From Mucilaginibacter tundrae (GTDB lineage Bacteria > Bacteroidota > Bacteroidia > Sphingobacteriales > Sphingobacteriaceae), in assembly GCF_013408825.1 (NCBI RefSeq), contig NZ_JACCBZ010000006.1, positions 186,001 to 250,000 of the forward strand: a stretch of DNA of 64,000 nucleotides, written 5' to 3'. A model generated the notes under the pieces. That model was not told the DNA's origin. It did not search any database and saw only the letters and a list, made by a program, of their open reading frames with translations. Positions 1-9,907 of this stretch are shown one piece after another. Both the position numbers and the translations under genes were made by a program. Within the stretch, counting starts at the first letter, position 1. The number at the start of each line of letters is the position of its first letter.

Positions 1-11
1 ATACACATGGC

Positions 12-37
12 ACAGTTGGTACATTTGGTACACTTTT
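12..37. repeat. Copy 1 of a dispersed intergenic repeat
   Basis: Read on the minus strand, this 26-base stretch carries the motif GTGTACCAAATGTACCA. It matches 39173-39198 on the plus strand at 25 of 26 positions by eye, so the two copies are inverted relative to each other about 39 kb apart. Both lie in AT-rich non-coding DNA. The function is unknown. The short GTACC half-sites could be protein-binding sites or part of a dispersed repeat family. Confidence 0.5.
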
Positions 38-250
38 TGCGCTAAAAACGCCCTAAAAACCTACAAAAAGGCTTTTATTAACTCTATTTTTGTGCATTTT
101 ATTGCCCATTTTAGCTCGAAAAATCGCATTTTCAGGCCAAATTATGCCCAAAAACAACTAATTTTTACTGCTTTTTGCCCTAATTTTGCTTGAAAAGATC
201 GGCATTTACGCATGTTAGATTCAAAATGAAACAGTTTGATACAGTTAAAA

Positions 251-283
251 TGATAAAAACTCCCGAAGTTTTGAAACTTCGGA
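251..283 (-). terminator. Probable intrinsic terminator of the GH2 gene
   Basis: A 9-base inverted repeat (CCGAAGTTT and AAACTTCGG) lies 43 bases beyond the GH2 stop codon. On the minus strand the hairpin is followed by GAGTTTTTAT, a plausible U-tract. Confidence 0.55.
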
Positions 284-325
284 AGTCTGACTGAATAACA
301 AAATGGTCTTTAGTGAATACGCGTA

Positions 326-3109
326 TTAAGGAAGTACAACATCCTGCTCCTTCACATTCCATCCACTAACTAAAACACTCGGCTTTTCACTGCCTATTTT
401 TGCCGTCGGTGCGCTTACCGTTACGGTTGTGCTTTCGCCCGGTGCAAGACTGAAATAATTCGTCGACCAGTATGATGGCATTACCTCTTCGCCTTCAACC
501 ATTAATTGCGGGCGGATGAAGAACGCGATCCGTTTGCTATTGTTGGTTATTTGCAAGCTATATTTATCCTCTTTATAGCCCCTCTCAGCCTTAATTACTT
601 TTGTGGCGAGGTTCGCATTATCCATATTATTTAATGGCTTATAATCGTTATTTGGCGCCATCCAATACGTATTGCGTGATACTACTTTGCCCAATGCATT
701 GGTTAACTTCAGCACAACAAAACAAAACTCATTAATATCGCCCAAAACAGGTTTTAATGGCATTATCGAAGTGGTGCCGGTTGAGGACAAGTTCACACTT
801 GCCGAACGGTGATACAGAGATTTACTATTAAGTGAATAAACATCAGCCTGCGCGGTTAAACTACCTGTGCCTTTAAAGGTGCGGTTGATCACCATCACCG
901 TCGAATCATCCTGGTTAAACTGAATATGGATTGGCTCTACTGCATTTTGCATGGCATAGTAACCGGCATTAGGTTCTAAATACCAATCGTAAATTTGCCA
1001 TACTACACTTGGTAACGCTGAATTTAGTTTCCAAAGCATTACACCTCCGGTTTCGTTTAGCTTGTGGCCATCTGCCTCAAAAATCCCTTGATAACCAGTA
1101 TAGTTCATCAGCTGCATTTTATCGGAGAAACCTACCATTGTTGTGGGTTGACCGTAACGGCTTACCATGTCACTATAGTACTCGTCATACTTGGCAGCAC
1201 CTGTACAGGCATCATGATAACCCCAGGTATTGTTAAGCGGGAAAGGCAATTTGGTATCCCAGGTTAAGTTGGTAACCACTTTTGCCAAGGTATTATATGG
1301 CGGTTGCGATGGTATACCCGTTTCATCTTTAAATACCCAGTCCTTACCCGCGTCTGCTAATTTGTAATATTCTTTTGGGTCTTTCCAGGCATAAGGGCCA
1401 CCGCTGTAAACGCCTGATGACTTGTTATCGGGATATGCCCCCTCCCATCCCGCAGGCAATTTGGCAAAACCTGATGAACATGGAATGAACGGACGGGTAC
1501 CATCCATCGCGATCACGTTATCGCGCATAGCATAATATAACTCTTTGCGGGCATGGCCCTCGTTGCCACCTGTCCACACCAATAAACTTGGGTGGTTTCG
1601 CACACGGTAAATAGTGCTGATCACGCTCTTTACAAACACGTTTCCTTCAAGCGGCCAATCAGGGGAGCCTTTAAATTCACCCTGTGTATCTCCGGTAACC
1701 CAAAAGTCTGACCATACCATCAAACCATAGCGATCTGCAGCATCCCAGAAAGCATCGGGCGGCGTAACACCACCACCCCAAATACGCACCAGGTTTACGT
1801 TTGCATTTTTGCATAAGTGCATTTCATAATCATAACGGGCAGAATCACGGTTCACCATCATATCAGGTACCCAGGCACCACCTACCAAATGCACTCGCTT
1901 GCCATTCACATAAAAATCGCGGCGGTTATAGCCGTTGATATCTGTTGATGTTGACCCAACAGTGCGTACGCCAAATACAAAGGTGGTATCGTCGCTTACG
2001 CCGTTATTGTCGGTATATTTTAAGTTGATACGGTACAGGTTTGCCCTGCCATATCCATTCGGCCACCATAAACGTGGCTGATGTATGATTAGTTGATTTA
2101 CTTCATCGGCAGTAAAACCTACCTGTTTAAATGAATTTGAGTTAACACCTACGCCCTTACTAAACTGTACAGCAGTACCCACAAAATTTTCGGGTTTAAT
2201 GATTACGCTAAGGGTACCATTTTTGGTAATTCCTGTATGGTTAGTTAACGTTAAGTTCAGCGCTAACTTGGCAATGCTGGTATCAGGCAAATTAGGCAGA
2301 TCAGTTTTTAGTTGCGGATGGCTTATGGTTACCGCGCCTGATGTACGCAGATAAACCGGTTGCCAAATACCCATATTACGGTCGCGCACAGGCGGGATCC
2401 AATCCCACCCTACTGAACAAAGCATGGTAACATTTTTACCGATATCGCCGGTAGGACCACCATTTAAATAGAACGGCCCCATAGCTTCTAACTGTTCTTT
2501 GTCCGGAAATCCGGGTTCATCCAAAGGGTATATTTTAACAGCTAAAGCGTTCTCGCCACCGGCAATAATTTCTTTGCTTACATCTAAACTGTATTCGGCA
2601 AACATACCTGCCATTTGTGTCGAATCGGCAATTTGTTTACCATTAACCCATACGGCAGCACGATAATTTATTCCTTTAAATATTAACTGGAAAACTTTAC
2701 CCTTATCTTTTGCCGCTACTTTAAAGGTAGTACGGTACCAATAAGGTTTTTTCCATGGATTAGGCTGATTCGGGATGAAGCTGTATTGCTCCAGGTTATA
2801 TTCTTTGTTGAATTTGTCTGAGGCATCGGGTATCAGCATATTATTTAAACCCAAATATGGCGATGGATATATTTTATTGGCAACCAAACCTGTGAGTACC
2901 GTTGAGGGAACTTTAACCGGGAACCAGTAAACGCTTGATTTGTAATTTGTGGTTGATATTGTACTGCCCGCATCGTTCACTAAATATTCCGACTGAAGGT
3001 CGAAATCAGTTAGTTTAACCTGGGTGATACTATTTTTCTGCGCATAGAGGTTTGAACACAGTAAAAAGCAGAAAGCAAATAATAGAACGGATGTTATATT
3101 TTTTTTCAT
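326..3109 (-). CDS. Secreted glycoside hydrolase family 2 enzyme (beta-mannosidase / exo-beta-glucosaminidase-like)
   Basis: This 927-residue exported enzyme probably removes terminal beta-linked sugars from plant or fungal glycans in the periplasm. A signal peptide ends near residue 24 (LYAQ). A GH2 jelly-roll domain follows (WYRTTF, WVNGKQIA), then immunoglobulin-like and TIM-barrel domains (RIWGGGVTPPDAFWDAAD). In GNEGH, E517 fits the acid/base. In FKDETGIPS, E596 fits the nucleophile by comparison with CsxA-type exo-beta-D-glucosaminidases. The C terminus is a beta-sandwich. Beta-mannosidase and exo-beta-glucosaminidase cannot be separated by eye. The gene is divergent from the GH3 gene across 217 bases, which suggests a shared substrate. 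Confidence 0.85.
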   Translation of the reverse strand: MKKNITSVLLFAFCFLLCSNLYAQKNSITQVKLTDFDLQSEYLVNDAGSTISTTNYKSSVYWFPVKVPSTVLTGLVANKIYPSPYLGLNNMLIPDASDKFNKEYNLEQYSFIPNQPNPWKKPYWYRTTFKVAAKDKGKVFQLIFKGINYRAAVWVNGKQIADSTQMAGMFAEYSLDVSKEIIAGGENALAVKIYPLDEPGFPDKEQLEAMGPFYLNGGPTGDIGKNVTMLCSVGWDWIPPVRDRNMGIWQPVYLRTSGAVTISHPQLKTDLPNLPDTSIAKLALNLTLTNHTGITKNGTLSVIIKPENFVGTAVQFSKGVGVNSNSFKQVGFTADEVNQLIIHQPRLWWPNGYGRANLYRINLKYTDNNGVSDDTTFVFGVRTVGSTSTDINGYNRRDFYVNGKRVHLVGGAWVPDMMVNRDSARYDYEMHLCKNANVNLVRIWGGGVTPPDAFWDAADRYGLMVWSDFWVTGDTQGEFKGSPDWPLEGNVFVKSVISTIYRVRNHPSLLVWTGGNEGHARKELYYAMRDNVIAMDGTRPFIPCSSGFAKLPAGWEGAYPDNKSSGVYSGGPYAWKDPKEYYKLADAGKDWVFKDETGIPSQPPYNTLAKVVTNLTWDTKLPFPLNNTWGYHDACTGAAKYDEYYSDMVSRYGQPTTMVGFSDKMQLMNYTGYQGIFEADGHKLNETGGVMLWKLNSALPSVVWQIYDWYLEPNAGYYAMQNAVEPIHIQFNQDDSTVMVINRTFKGTGSLTAQADVYSLNSKSLYHRSASVNLSSTGTTSIMPLKPVLGDINEFCFVVLKLTNALGKVVSRNTYWMAPNNDYKPLNNMDNANLATKVIKAERGYKEDKYSLQITNNSKRIAFFIRPQLMVEGEEVMPSYWSTNYFSLAPGESTTVTVSAPTAKIGSEKPSVLVSGWNVKEQDVVLP

Positions 3110-3326
3110 TAATGTAAAGGTAATAGTCTATTTTTAAGCAATATAGCTGTTTAAAATAGCCTGTTATTGTGTGGTTGAAATATAGATTTAAACTTTTTTA
3201 TAGACCGATATTTTTATTGCATTTGTTGACACTATTTTACCATTTTACTGATAATATTTATACATCGGCATATATTAGCAACGTGCTTTAATAGCATTAT
3301 AAACCCAATTACTCCTTATAACCCTT

Positions 3327-5606
3327 ATGAAACGAATAGTATTGATAGCTGCCATTTTATTTTGCGCAATATACACCAACGCACAACGCAAAACTGCCGA
3401 AAGCGATATCGACAAGAAAGTTGACGCCTTGCTTGCCAAAATGACCCTTGATGAAAAGATAGGCCAAATGACTCAGGTAACTTTAGACGTTGTTTTACAA
3501 ACCGCCAATGGCGCTACTATTCAACCAACCCAAATAGACGCGGATAAAATTAAAGAAGCATTAGACAAATACCACGTAGGATCAATATTAAACGTAAGCG
3601 GCGCGGCTTATACCCGTGAACATTGGTATAAGATCATCAGCGACATACAAAACGCGGCAGCTAAAACCCGCTTAAAAATACCGGTGCTTTATGGCATTGA
3701 CGCTATGCACGGCCAAAACTATGTACAAGGCAGCACGCTTTTCCCGCAGGAAATAGGGATGGCGGCAACCTTTAACCCGGAGCTTGCCAAGCGCGAAGGT
3801 GCAATCACCGCTTACGAAACCCGTGCAAGCTATATCCCATGGGATTTTTCGCCGGTATTGGATTTAGGCAGAAACCCGCTGTGGCCTAGGGTATATGAAA
3901 CTTTTGGCGAAGATCCATACTTAGCAAAAACCATGGGTGCATCGGTGGTTAGAGGCTACCAGGGTAACGATCCTGCCAGCAAATACAACGTAGCATCGTG
4001 CATGAAACATTATTTGGGTTACAGCTTCCCGTTAGATGGTAAGGACCGCACCCCAGCCTGGATACCTGATCGTTATATGCGTGAATACTTTTTACCGTCG
4101 TTTAGGGCTGCTGTAAATGCGGGTGCGATGTCGGTTATGGTAAATTCATCGGAGATCAACGGCGTACCGGTGCACTCAAGCCATTATTTGCTGACCGATG
4201 TATTGCGTGGCGAATTAGGCTTTAAAGGCGTTATTGTTACCGATTGGATGGATATAAAATATTTAAATACTCGTCACCATATCGCGGCAACGCAAAAAGA
4301 CGCGGTTTTAATAGCCATTAACGCAGGTATTGACATGAGCATGGTGCCTTTGGATTATACTTTTTATGACTTGTTAAAGCAATTGGTTAAAGAAGGAAAA
4401 GTGCCTGTAAGCCGTATTGATGAATCGGTTAGGCGTATATTGAAAATGAAATACATGGTAGGTATATTTGAGCGCCCGGTAGGTAACCCGGATGATTATC
4501 CAAAATTTGGTTCACCTGAGTTTGCCGCGGTAAGTTTAAAATCAGCTGTTGAATCTATCACTTTATTAAAAAATACCAACAATGTATTGCCACTTAAAAA
4601 GGATATGAAGGTATTTGTTACCGGCCCGGCTGCAAACAGTATGCGTGCTATAAACGGCGGCTGGAGCTATACCTGGCAGGGTGATGTTACTAACCAATTC
4701 ACAACAGATAAAAACACTATTTTAAAAGCCATCGAACAAAAAATAAGCAAGGATAATGTTAGCTATGAGCCGGGTTCATCTTACGAAGCTCCTGAGGATA
4801 TTGATGCCGCGGTAAAAGCAGCAAAAAAATCGGATGTGATCGTTTTGTGTTTGGGTGAAAACTCTTATGCAGAGAACCCGGGTAATATTGATGATCTCGA
4901 TCTGCCATCGGCACAAATTGACCTGGCCAATGCTTTAGCAGCAACCGGTAAGCCCGTTATTTTGGTAATGACTGAAGGCCGCCCGCGCATTATTACGCCT
5001 ATTGAGAGTAAATCAGCAGCTACAATTATGGCTTATCTGCCCGGCAACGAAGGCGGCAATGCTTTAGCTGATATTTTATTTGGCGATGCAAATCCATCAG
5101 GCAGGCTACCCTATACCTACCCGCGCTATGCAAATGCGCTGGTAAATTACTACCGAAAAAATATTGAGAATGGTAATAGCGATGACAAACATGGTTACAA
5201 CCCATTATATGAATTTGGCGACGGTTTGAGCTATACTACTTTCGCATATAGTAACCTTAAAATTAGTCAGCCTACTTTAAAAGAGGGCGAAACGTTAACA
5301 GTAACTGTTGATGTTAAAAACACCGGTGACCGTGAAGGAAAAGAAAGCGTATTATTATACAGTAGAGAAGAATATGCCAGCATTACACCTGATACCAAAC
5401 GTTTAAGGGCTTTTGATAAGATAGACCTAAAACCGGGCGAAACGCAAACGGTTACATTTAAGCTAACATCAAAAGACCTGGCGTTTATTAATGACGTAAG
5501 CAAATCAGTTACCGAAGCAGGTGAATTTAAAGTAATGGTTGGCGGATTGACACAGAGCTTTAATTACGTTACGGACGCTGTACCATCGAGGACAGGTAAA
5601 TTATAA
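3327..5606 (+). CDS. Secreted GH3 beta-glucosidase (BglX-like)
   Basis: This 759-residue exported enzyme should hydrolyse beta-glucosidic or xylosidic ends of oligosaccharides in the periplasm. A signal peptide ends near residue 19 (CAIYTNAQ). The GH3 N-terminal barrel has the signatures YGIDAMHG and KHYLGY. The nucleophile is D306 in VTDWMD. The second alpha/beta domain follows (VLCLGENSYAE, with a candidate acid/base Glu), then a fibronectin-III-like C-terminal domain (GLSYTTFAYSNLKIS). The length is normal for the BglX subgroup. The GH28 gene starts 14 bases downstream, so the two are probably cotranscribed. The exact sugar preference is not visible. Confidence 0.9.
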   Translation: MKRIVLIAAILFCAIYTNAQRKTAESDIDKKVDALLAKMTLDEKIGQMTQVTLDVVLQTANGATIQPTQIDADKIKEALDKYHVGSILNVSGAAYTREHWYKIISDIQNAAAKTRLKIPVLYGIDAMHGQNYVQGSTLFPQEIGMAATFNPELAKREGAITAYETRASYIPWDFSPVLDLGRNPLWPRVYETFGEDPYLAKTMGASVVRGYQGNDPASKYNVASCMKHYLGYSFPLDGKDRTPAWIPDRYMREYFLPSFRAAVNAGAMSVMVNSSEINGVPVHSSHYLLTDVLRGELGFKGVIVTDWMDIKYLNTRHHIAATQKDAVLIAINAGIDMSMVPLDYTFYDLLKQLVKEGKVPVSRIDESVRRILKMKYMVGIFERPVGNPDDYPKFGSPEFAAVSLKSAVESITLLKNTNNVLPLKKDMKVFVTGPAANSMRAINGGWSYTWQGDVTNQFTTDKNTILKAIEQKISKDNVSYEPGSSYEAPEDIDAAVKAAKKSDVIVLCLGENSYAENPGNIDDLDLPSAQIDLANALAATGKPVILVMTEGRPRIITPIESKSAATIMAYLPGNEGGNALADILFGDANPSGRLPYTYPRYANALVNYYRKNIENGNSDDKHGYNPLYEFGDGLSYTTFAYSNLKISQPTLKEGETLTVTVDVKNTGDREGKESVLLYSREEYASITPDTKRLRAFDKIDLKPGETQTVTFKLTSKDLAFINDVSKSVTEAGEFKVMVGGLTQSFNYVTDAVPSRTGKL

Positions 5607-5620
5607 ACTGAGCCAAAGAC

Positions 5621-7174
5621 ATGAAGAAAATTTTAATAGTTGCATTTGCGGCCCTGCTGGCTACACCCTGTATCGCGCAGCTAAGACAGTATAATATTGT
5701 TGACTATGGCGCGAAAGTTAACGCCGTAAGCACAAAAGCAGTACAAGCTGCAGTTGATGCCTGCAATGCCAGTGGCGGCGGTGATGTGGTTGTGCCTACG
5801 GGAGTATTTTTGATGGGTACTGTCCATTTAAAAAGCAATGTACATTTGTATTTGCAAAGCGGCGCTGAGCTTCGTGGCAGCACCAATTTAAATGATTACG
5901 AGCCTTACAAACCAGACACACCTTATATACCGATACATATCGGCATGTTTTTTACCCAGGATGCCGAGAACGTAAGCATTACCGGGCAGGGACAAATTAA
6001 TGGTAACAGCGATTATTTTTTCGAGCTGGATAAGGCCAAGAAGCTGGATAGCGTGACCACACAATACAGTCGGCAGGGTAATAACTTCAGGCACGTGGCA
6101 TCGGGTATTGGTGACGGGCCAGTTGTGCCGAAGGACCGCCCTTATCAGATGTTTGTGTTCAGTAATTGTAAGCGGGTAACTATTGAGGATGTTTTTATAA
6201 CCAGCGCACCGTTTTGGTGCATGCATTTTGCCGATTGCGATGCGGTAAAAGTAGATGGAATCAAATTGTGGAATAGTTTGTTGGTGCCGAATGCCGATGG
6301 TATCGATATTAATAGCTGCACTAATGTTATCGTAAACAATTGCGATATCCGCAGTGGCGATGATTGTTTCGCCATAACTGGCTTCGACCATCATTTTGAG
6401 ATACCCGGCTTTGAACATTTGCATCATGTGTCCGAGAATATTATTGTGAGCAATTGCAATTTGCAGTCGTCGTCGAGCGCTATCCGAATAGGGTATTTAG
6501 ATCAGAATACAGTTAGGAATGTACAGATCAGCAATATTAATATCACTAATTCAACCCGTGGTATCGGTATCTTTTTGCGGGATCAAGGTTCTTTGGAGAA
6601 CATTAATATATCTAACGTATACATCGAAACCCATTTACGCACCGGCGACTGGTGGGGCAATGCAGAGCCTGTACAAATTTCGGCAGTTAGAGGTAAAGAA
6701 AATGTTAAACTGGGTCAGATCAGGCATGTAATCTTCACCAATATAGTGTGTAAAGGCGAGAATGGCATACTGCTTTATGGCAGCGATGAAAGCGTATTGC
6801 ATGATATCTCTTTTAATCATATCAGGTTTGAGTTTACCGATAGTAAACTAAATAAAATAGCGGGTGGCAATATTGATCTTCGTGGTACCTTGCGGGTTAA
6901 GGATGGTTTGTTTAAGAGCGACATCCCCGGTTTATTGGCGGAGAATGTTGATGGTTTAAGCATCAATGATTTTCAATTGCAATGGACTAATCCACGTATG
7001 CCATGGCTGACCAATGGTATCGAGGTAAATCATTTTAAAAATTTAAGGATAATGGATTTCGTGGGGACTGGCGCACCTAATAATTTGAAGGCTCACCCTA
7101 TTGTAGTAAAGGATGGGGTTGGGTTCGTGACTGATGAGAAGGTAACAGATGTGGATAGAGTTGATGTAAAATAA
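5621..7174 (+). CDS. Secreted GH28 polygalacturonase-like enzyme
   Basis: This 517-residue protein is expected to cleave galacturonan or rhamnogalacturonan-type pectin. A signal peptide ends at CIAQ near residue 20. The N-terminal segment (YNIVDYGAKVNAVSTKAVQAAVDAC) is the usual start of a pectate-lyase-fold beta-helix. The GH28 catalytic blocks are present: NADGIDIN with D226 and D229, SGDDCFAI with D247 and D248, and RIGY in place of the classical RIK. Endo versus exo action cannot be told. It is the second gene of the GH3-GH28 unit, and an AraC regulator follows on the same strand. Confidence 0.88.
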   Translation: MKKILIVAFAALLATPCIAQLRQYNIVDYGAKVNAVSTKAVQAAVDACNASGGGDVVVPTGVFLMGTVHLKSNVHLYLQSGAELRGSTNLNDYEPYKPDTPYIPIHIGMFFTQDAENVSITGQGQINGNSDYFFELDKAKKLDSVTTQYSRQGNNFRHVASGIGDGPVVPKDRPYQMFVFSNCKRVTIEDVFITSAPFWCMHFADCDAVKVDGIKLWNSLLVPNADGIDINSCTNVIVNNCDIRSGDDCFAITGFDHHFEIPGFEHLHHVSENIIVSNCNLQSSSSAIRIGYLDQNTVRNVQISNINITNSTRGIGIFLRDQGSLENINISNVYIETHLRTGDWWGNAEPVQISAVRGKENVKLGQIRHVIFTNIVCKGENGILLYGSDESVLHDISFNHIRFEFTDSKLNKIAGGNIDLRGTLRVKDGLFKSDIPGLLAENVDGLSINDFQLQWTNPRMPWLTNGIEVNHFKNLRIMDFVGTGAPNNLKAHPIVVKDGVGFVTDEKVTDVDRVDVK

Positions 7175-7230
7175 TTTTATTCTCTTTTGTCATTCTGAGC
7201 GACATTGAAGTGCATTTGTTTCATTTTGCC

Positions 7231-7238
7231 TATATTTG
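7231..7238 (+). promoter_or_regulatory. Candidate -7 element of the AraC gene
   Basis: TATATTTG is an exact match to the Bacteroidota consensus TAnnTTTG. It lies 16 bases before the AraC ATG, which implies a very short leader. No well-spaced -33 TTTG was seen, so this rests on one element. Confidence 0.4.
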
Positions 7239-7254
7239 AATTTTACAACAGTAC

Positions 7255-8166
7255 ATGGAACCAACAACCCTCGCCGAGTTTTACAAAGAAACTGCTAATC
7301 TTATCCCCGAAGGGATAAATAAAGAGATCGGCCATTTTAATGTTTTTAATGTTGATGATATTGCTGCCAAGTTCCGTAAAAACCCGGCAAGCCCGATGCC
7401 TTATAACCGGCGGGAGTACTATAAAATCAGCCTGATCAGCGGTCGTAATAAAGCTGAATATGCTGATAAGGTGATCGATATTGAAAAGAATGCTTTGCTA
7501 TTCGCCACGCCTAAAATCCCTTATAATTGGTTGCCGCAGGATCATAACCAACATGGTTATTTCTGCATATTTACGCATGAGTTTTTGGTGCATTCAAAAA
7601 GTGGTGTAATATTGGATGAGTTACCGATTTTTCAACCGGGAGGCTACCCCATCTTTCAGCTTACCGACGAGGCGGCGCATGACATTAACTTCATTTTCAG
7701 TAAAATGTATAAGGAGCTGTCGTCGGATTATGCGCATAAATATGACCTGTTGCGCAACTATGTAATGGAATTGATCCACTATGGACAAAAGCTTCAGCCG
7801 GAAACTGCGCTTTATCCATCGCATACCGCATCGGCAAGGGTATCATCGTTGTTTATTGAGTTGTTGGAGAGGCAGTTCCCGATTGATTCGCCGCATCAAA
7901 AATTAACGTTGCGTACCGCTAAGGATTATGCTAATCGTTTAGCGGTGCATGTAAACCACTTGAATAAAGTATTGAAAGAAAACACAGGCAAGACTACTAC
8001 GGATATAATCACCAGTCGCGTAGTACAGGAGGCCAAGATATTACTGAAGCAAACCGACTGGAACATATCTGAAATAGCTTATTCTCTGGGTTTTGAACAG
8101 GTGGCGCATTTTTCAAATTTCTTTAGGAAACAAACTTCATTGGCGCCGGTGGCTTTCAGATCGTAA
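7255..8166 (+). CDS. AraC-family transcriptional regulator
   Basis: This 303-residue DNA-binding protein has an N-terminal cupin-like sensor region and a C-terminal AraC double helix-turn-helix over roughly its last 100 residues (YANRLAVHVNHLNKVLKENTG, then WNISEIAYSLGFEQVAHFSNFF). AraC members of this layout often activate a neighbouring oxidoreductase gene. Here two short-chain dehydrogenases follow on the same strand. The intervening DNA holds two 9-base sites exactly 21 bases apart, the geometry expected for an AraC dimer. The inducer cannot be inferred. Confidence 0.88.
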   Translation: MEPTTLAEFYKETANLIPEGINKEIGHFNVFNVDDIAAKFRKNPASPMPYNRREYYKISLISGRNKAEYADKVIDIEKNALLFATPKIPYNWLPQDHNQHGYFCIFTHEFLVHSKSGVILDELPIFQPGGYPIFQLTDEAAHDINFIFSKMYKELSSDYAHKYDLLRNYVMELIHYGQKLQPETALYPSHTASARVSSLFIELLERQFPIDSPHQKLTLRTAKDYANRLAVHVNHLNKVLKENTGKTTTDIITSRVVQEAKILLKQTDWNISEIAYSLGFEQVAHFSNFFRKQTSLAPVAFRS

Positions 8167-8184
8167 AAGCTACCAGATTTGAAT

Positions 8185-8214
8185 TTTGCAAACATTGGAT
8201 TGATGTTTGCAAAC
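8185..8214 (+). promoter_or_regulatory. Candidate AraC operator: two TTTGCAAAC sites 21 bp apart
   Basis: TTTGCAAAC occurs at 8185-8193 and again at 8206-8214. The start-to-start distance of 21 bases places both on the same DNA face, as for AraC half-sites. Each is also nearly self-complementary. They lie between the AraC gene and the first SDR gene, 54 bases before its start. Confidence 0.5.
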
Positions 8215-8267
8215 TGTGCATCTACTTCTCATCCCATCTTTGTATTGTTAAATTAAACAACACAAAA

Positions 8268-9047
8268 ATGGAACTCACCAACAACACTATACTTATTACA
8301 GGCGGCACCAGCGGCTTTGGCTATGAATTTGCCTCGAGGCTGATTGACATGGGTAATACGGTAATTATTACCGGCCGGGATCAGGCAAAACTCGACCTAA
8401 CAAAGAAAAAACTGCCGCTGGCATATACATTCCAAAGTGATGTAAGTGACCCAATCGCTATAAAAAAACTCTGCTCAGATGTAATAACACAATTTCCATC
8501 ACTTAATATTATTATTAACAATGCCGGTGAAATGCGTAAGATCAATTTGCAGGATGATCACATCGATCTGGACAATATCGTAAGGGAGATCGACATCAAT
8601 CTATCCGGCCCTATTCGGATGGTGCAGGCTTTTTTGCCACATTTAAAAACTAGGGCATCTGCAGCAATTATCAATGTAACATCGGGTTTGGCCTTAACTC
8701 CATTTCCAATATCCCCGGTTTATGGAGCTACCAAAGCAGGGCTTCGCTCTTATACCAAATCATTACGGGTTCAGTTGAGGAAAACCAATATCAAAGTATT
8801 TGAATTGGTTGCACCGGGAGCTAATACGCCATTGAATGATAAATTTACAGGGGAAGTAGATAGCAAATCATTAATGCAACCCGATAAATTAATCGACGTA
8901 GCTATCAAAGGCATCATGAAAGATAAATTCGAGATCTTTCCTGGCTTGGCTCGCATTATGTATATTTTGAGTCGCCTGGCGCCGGGTATCATTTTTGGGC
9001 AGTTAAGTAAGATCACCGAAAAATGGTTAGCAAAAACAAATTCTTAA
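8268..9047 (+). CDS. Short-chain dehydrogenase/reductase, DltE-like
   Basis: This 259-residue cytosolic NAD(P)-dependent oxidoreductase has an N-terminal Rossmann motif TGGTSGFG, the NNAG motif, and an active-site Ser followed by YGATKAG (YxxxK). The C-terminal region (IFPGLARIMYILSRLAPGIIF) is typical of DltE/YdfG-like SDRs. The substrate is unknown. The gene lies directly after the AraC regulator and its putative operator, and 28 bases before a second SDR, so all three probably form a regulated redox unit. Confidence 0.85.
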   Translation: MELTNNTILITGGTSGFGYEFASRLIDMGNTVIITGRDQAKLDLTKKKLPLAYTFQSDVSDPIAIKKLCSDVITQFPSLNIIINNAGEMRKINLQDDHIDLDNIVREIDINLSGPIRMVQAFLPHLKTRASAAIINVTSGLALTPFPISPVYGATKAGLRSYTKSLRVQLRKTNIKVFELVAPGANTPLNDKFTGEVDSKSLMQPDKLIDVAIKGIMKDKFEIFPGLARIMYILSRLAPGIIFGQLSKITEKWLAKTNS

Positions 9048-9075
9048 ATTTTCAATTATCTAATACACAAATACT

Positions 9076-9837
9076 ATGAGCACAAATAAAATAGCATTAG
9101 TAACCGGCGGCAGCCGCGGACTAGGAAAAAACATGGCTTTAAGCCTGGCAAAAAAGGGGATCGACGTAATTTTGACTTACAACAGCAAAAAGGATGAGGC
9201 ACTTGCCGTTGTTGCGGAGATTGAGAAAGCCGGTCAAAAAGCTGCGGCCCTTCAATTAAGCGCAGGTGATACCAAAACATTTGATGCATTCTTCGCGCAG
9301 GTAAAATCAGTATTGAAAAACACTTTTGGCGCTGATAAATTCGACTTTTTGATCAACAACGCGGGTATCGGTATCCATGCCTCATTTGCCGAAACTACAG
9401 AAGAGCAGTTTGATGAATTGATGAATATTCATTTTAAAGGCGTTTTCTTCTTAACCCAAAAAGCACTGCCTTTAATTAATGATGGGGGCAGAATTGTGAA
9501 TCTGTCGTCAGGCTTGGCGCGTTTCTCTAATCCCGGATATGCGGCTTACGCGTCCATGAAAGGCGGCATTGAAACTTTGAGCAGGTATATGGCCAAAGAA
9601 TTAGGTTCACGCGGCATAACTGTAAATGTTGTGGCACCAGGCGCTATTGAAACTGATTTCGGAGGCGGAATGGTTCGCGATAATAAACAAGTGAACGACT
9701 ATATAGCTGGTGTGACTGCACTTGGCCGTGTCGGTTTGCCTGATGATATTGGCGGTGTAGTTGCCTTTTTATGTACTGAGGATGCAAAATGGGTTAATGC
9801 GCAAAGAATTGAGGTTTCAGGTGGGATGAATTTGTAA
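9076..9837 (+). CDS. Short-chain dehydrogenase/reductase, FabG-like
   Basis: This 253-residue classical SDR carries TGGSRGLGK for the cofactor, NNAG, a catalytic Ser (NLSSG) and YASMKGG as the YxxxK pair. The end (WVNAQRIEVSGGMNL) is the standard FabG-type C terminus. It probably reduces a small carbonyl compound. It is the second gene of the AraC-controlled pair, and a strong terminator follows. Confidence 0.87.
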   Translation: MSTNKIALVTGGSRGLGKNMALSLAKKGIDVILTYNSKKDEALAVVAEIEKAGQKAAALQLSAGDTKTFDAFFAQVKSVLKNTFGADKFDFLINNAGIGIHASFAETTEEQFDELMNIHFKGVFFLTQKALPLINDGGRIVNLSSGLARFSNPGYAAYASMKGGIETLSRYMAKELGSRGITVNVVAPGAIETDFGGGMVRDNKQVNDYIAGVTALGRVGLPDDIGGVVAFLCTEDAKWVNAQRIEVSGGMNL

Positions 9838-9863
9838 AATAATTGCCCGATAACGGCTCAATT

Positions 9864-9907
9864 TAAAGCTACTTTTTCCGTTTTAGAAGGAAAGAGTGGC
9901 TTTTTTT
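9864..9907 (+). terminator. Intrinsic terminator after the SDR pair
   Basis: A roughly 15-base imperfect stem (AAAGCTACTTTTTCC against GGAAAGAGTGGCTTT) is followed by a run of T. It lies 26 bases after the stop codon. Confidence 0.75.

Larger units (their letters stand above)
1..325. other. Non-coding AT-rich stretch before the GH2 gene
   Basis: I see no credible gene here. The stretch contains the dispersed repeat near its left end and the GH2 terminator hairpin near 263-282. The remainder is AT-rich with runs of A and T. Confidence 0.5.

Noticed and set aside
180..362. Small frame at the left edge
   Set aside because: It overlaps the GH2 3' end and contains the terminator hairpin.
326..7174. 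Polysaccharide utilisation locus call
   Set aside because: Three glycanases are clustered, but no SusC/SusD pair is visible in the window, so I do not name it a PUL.
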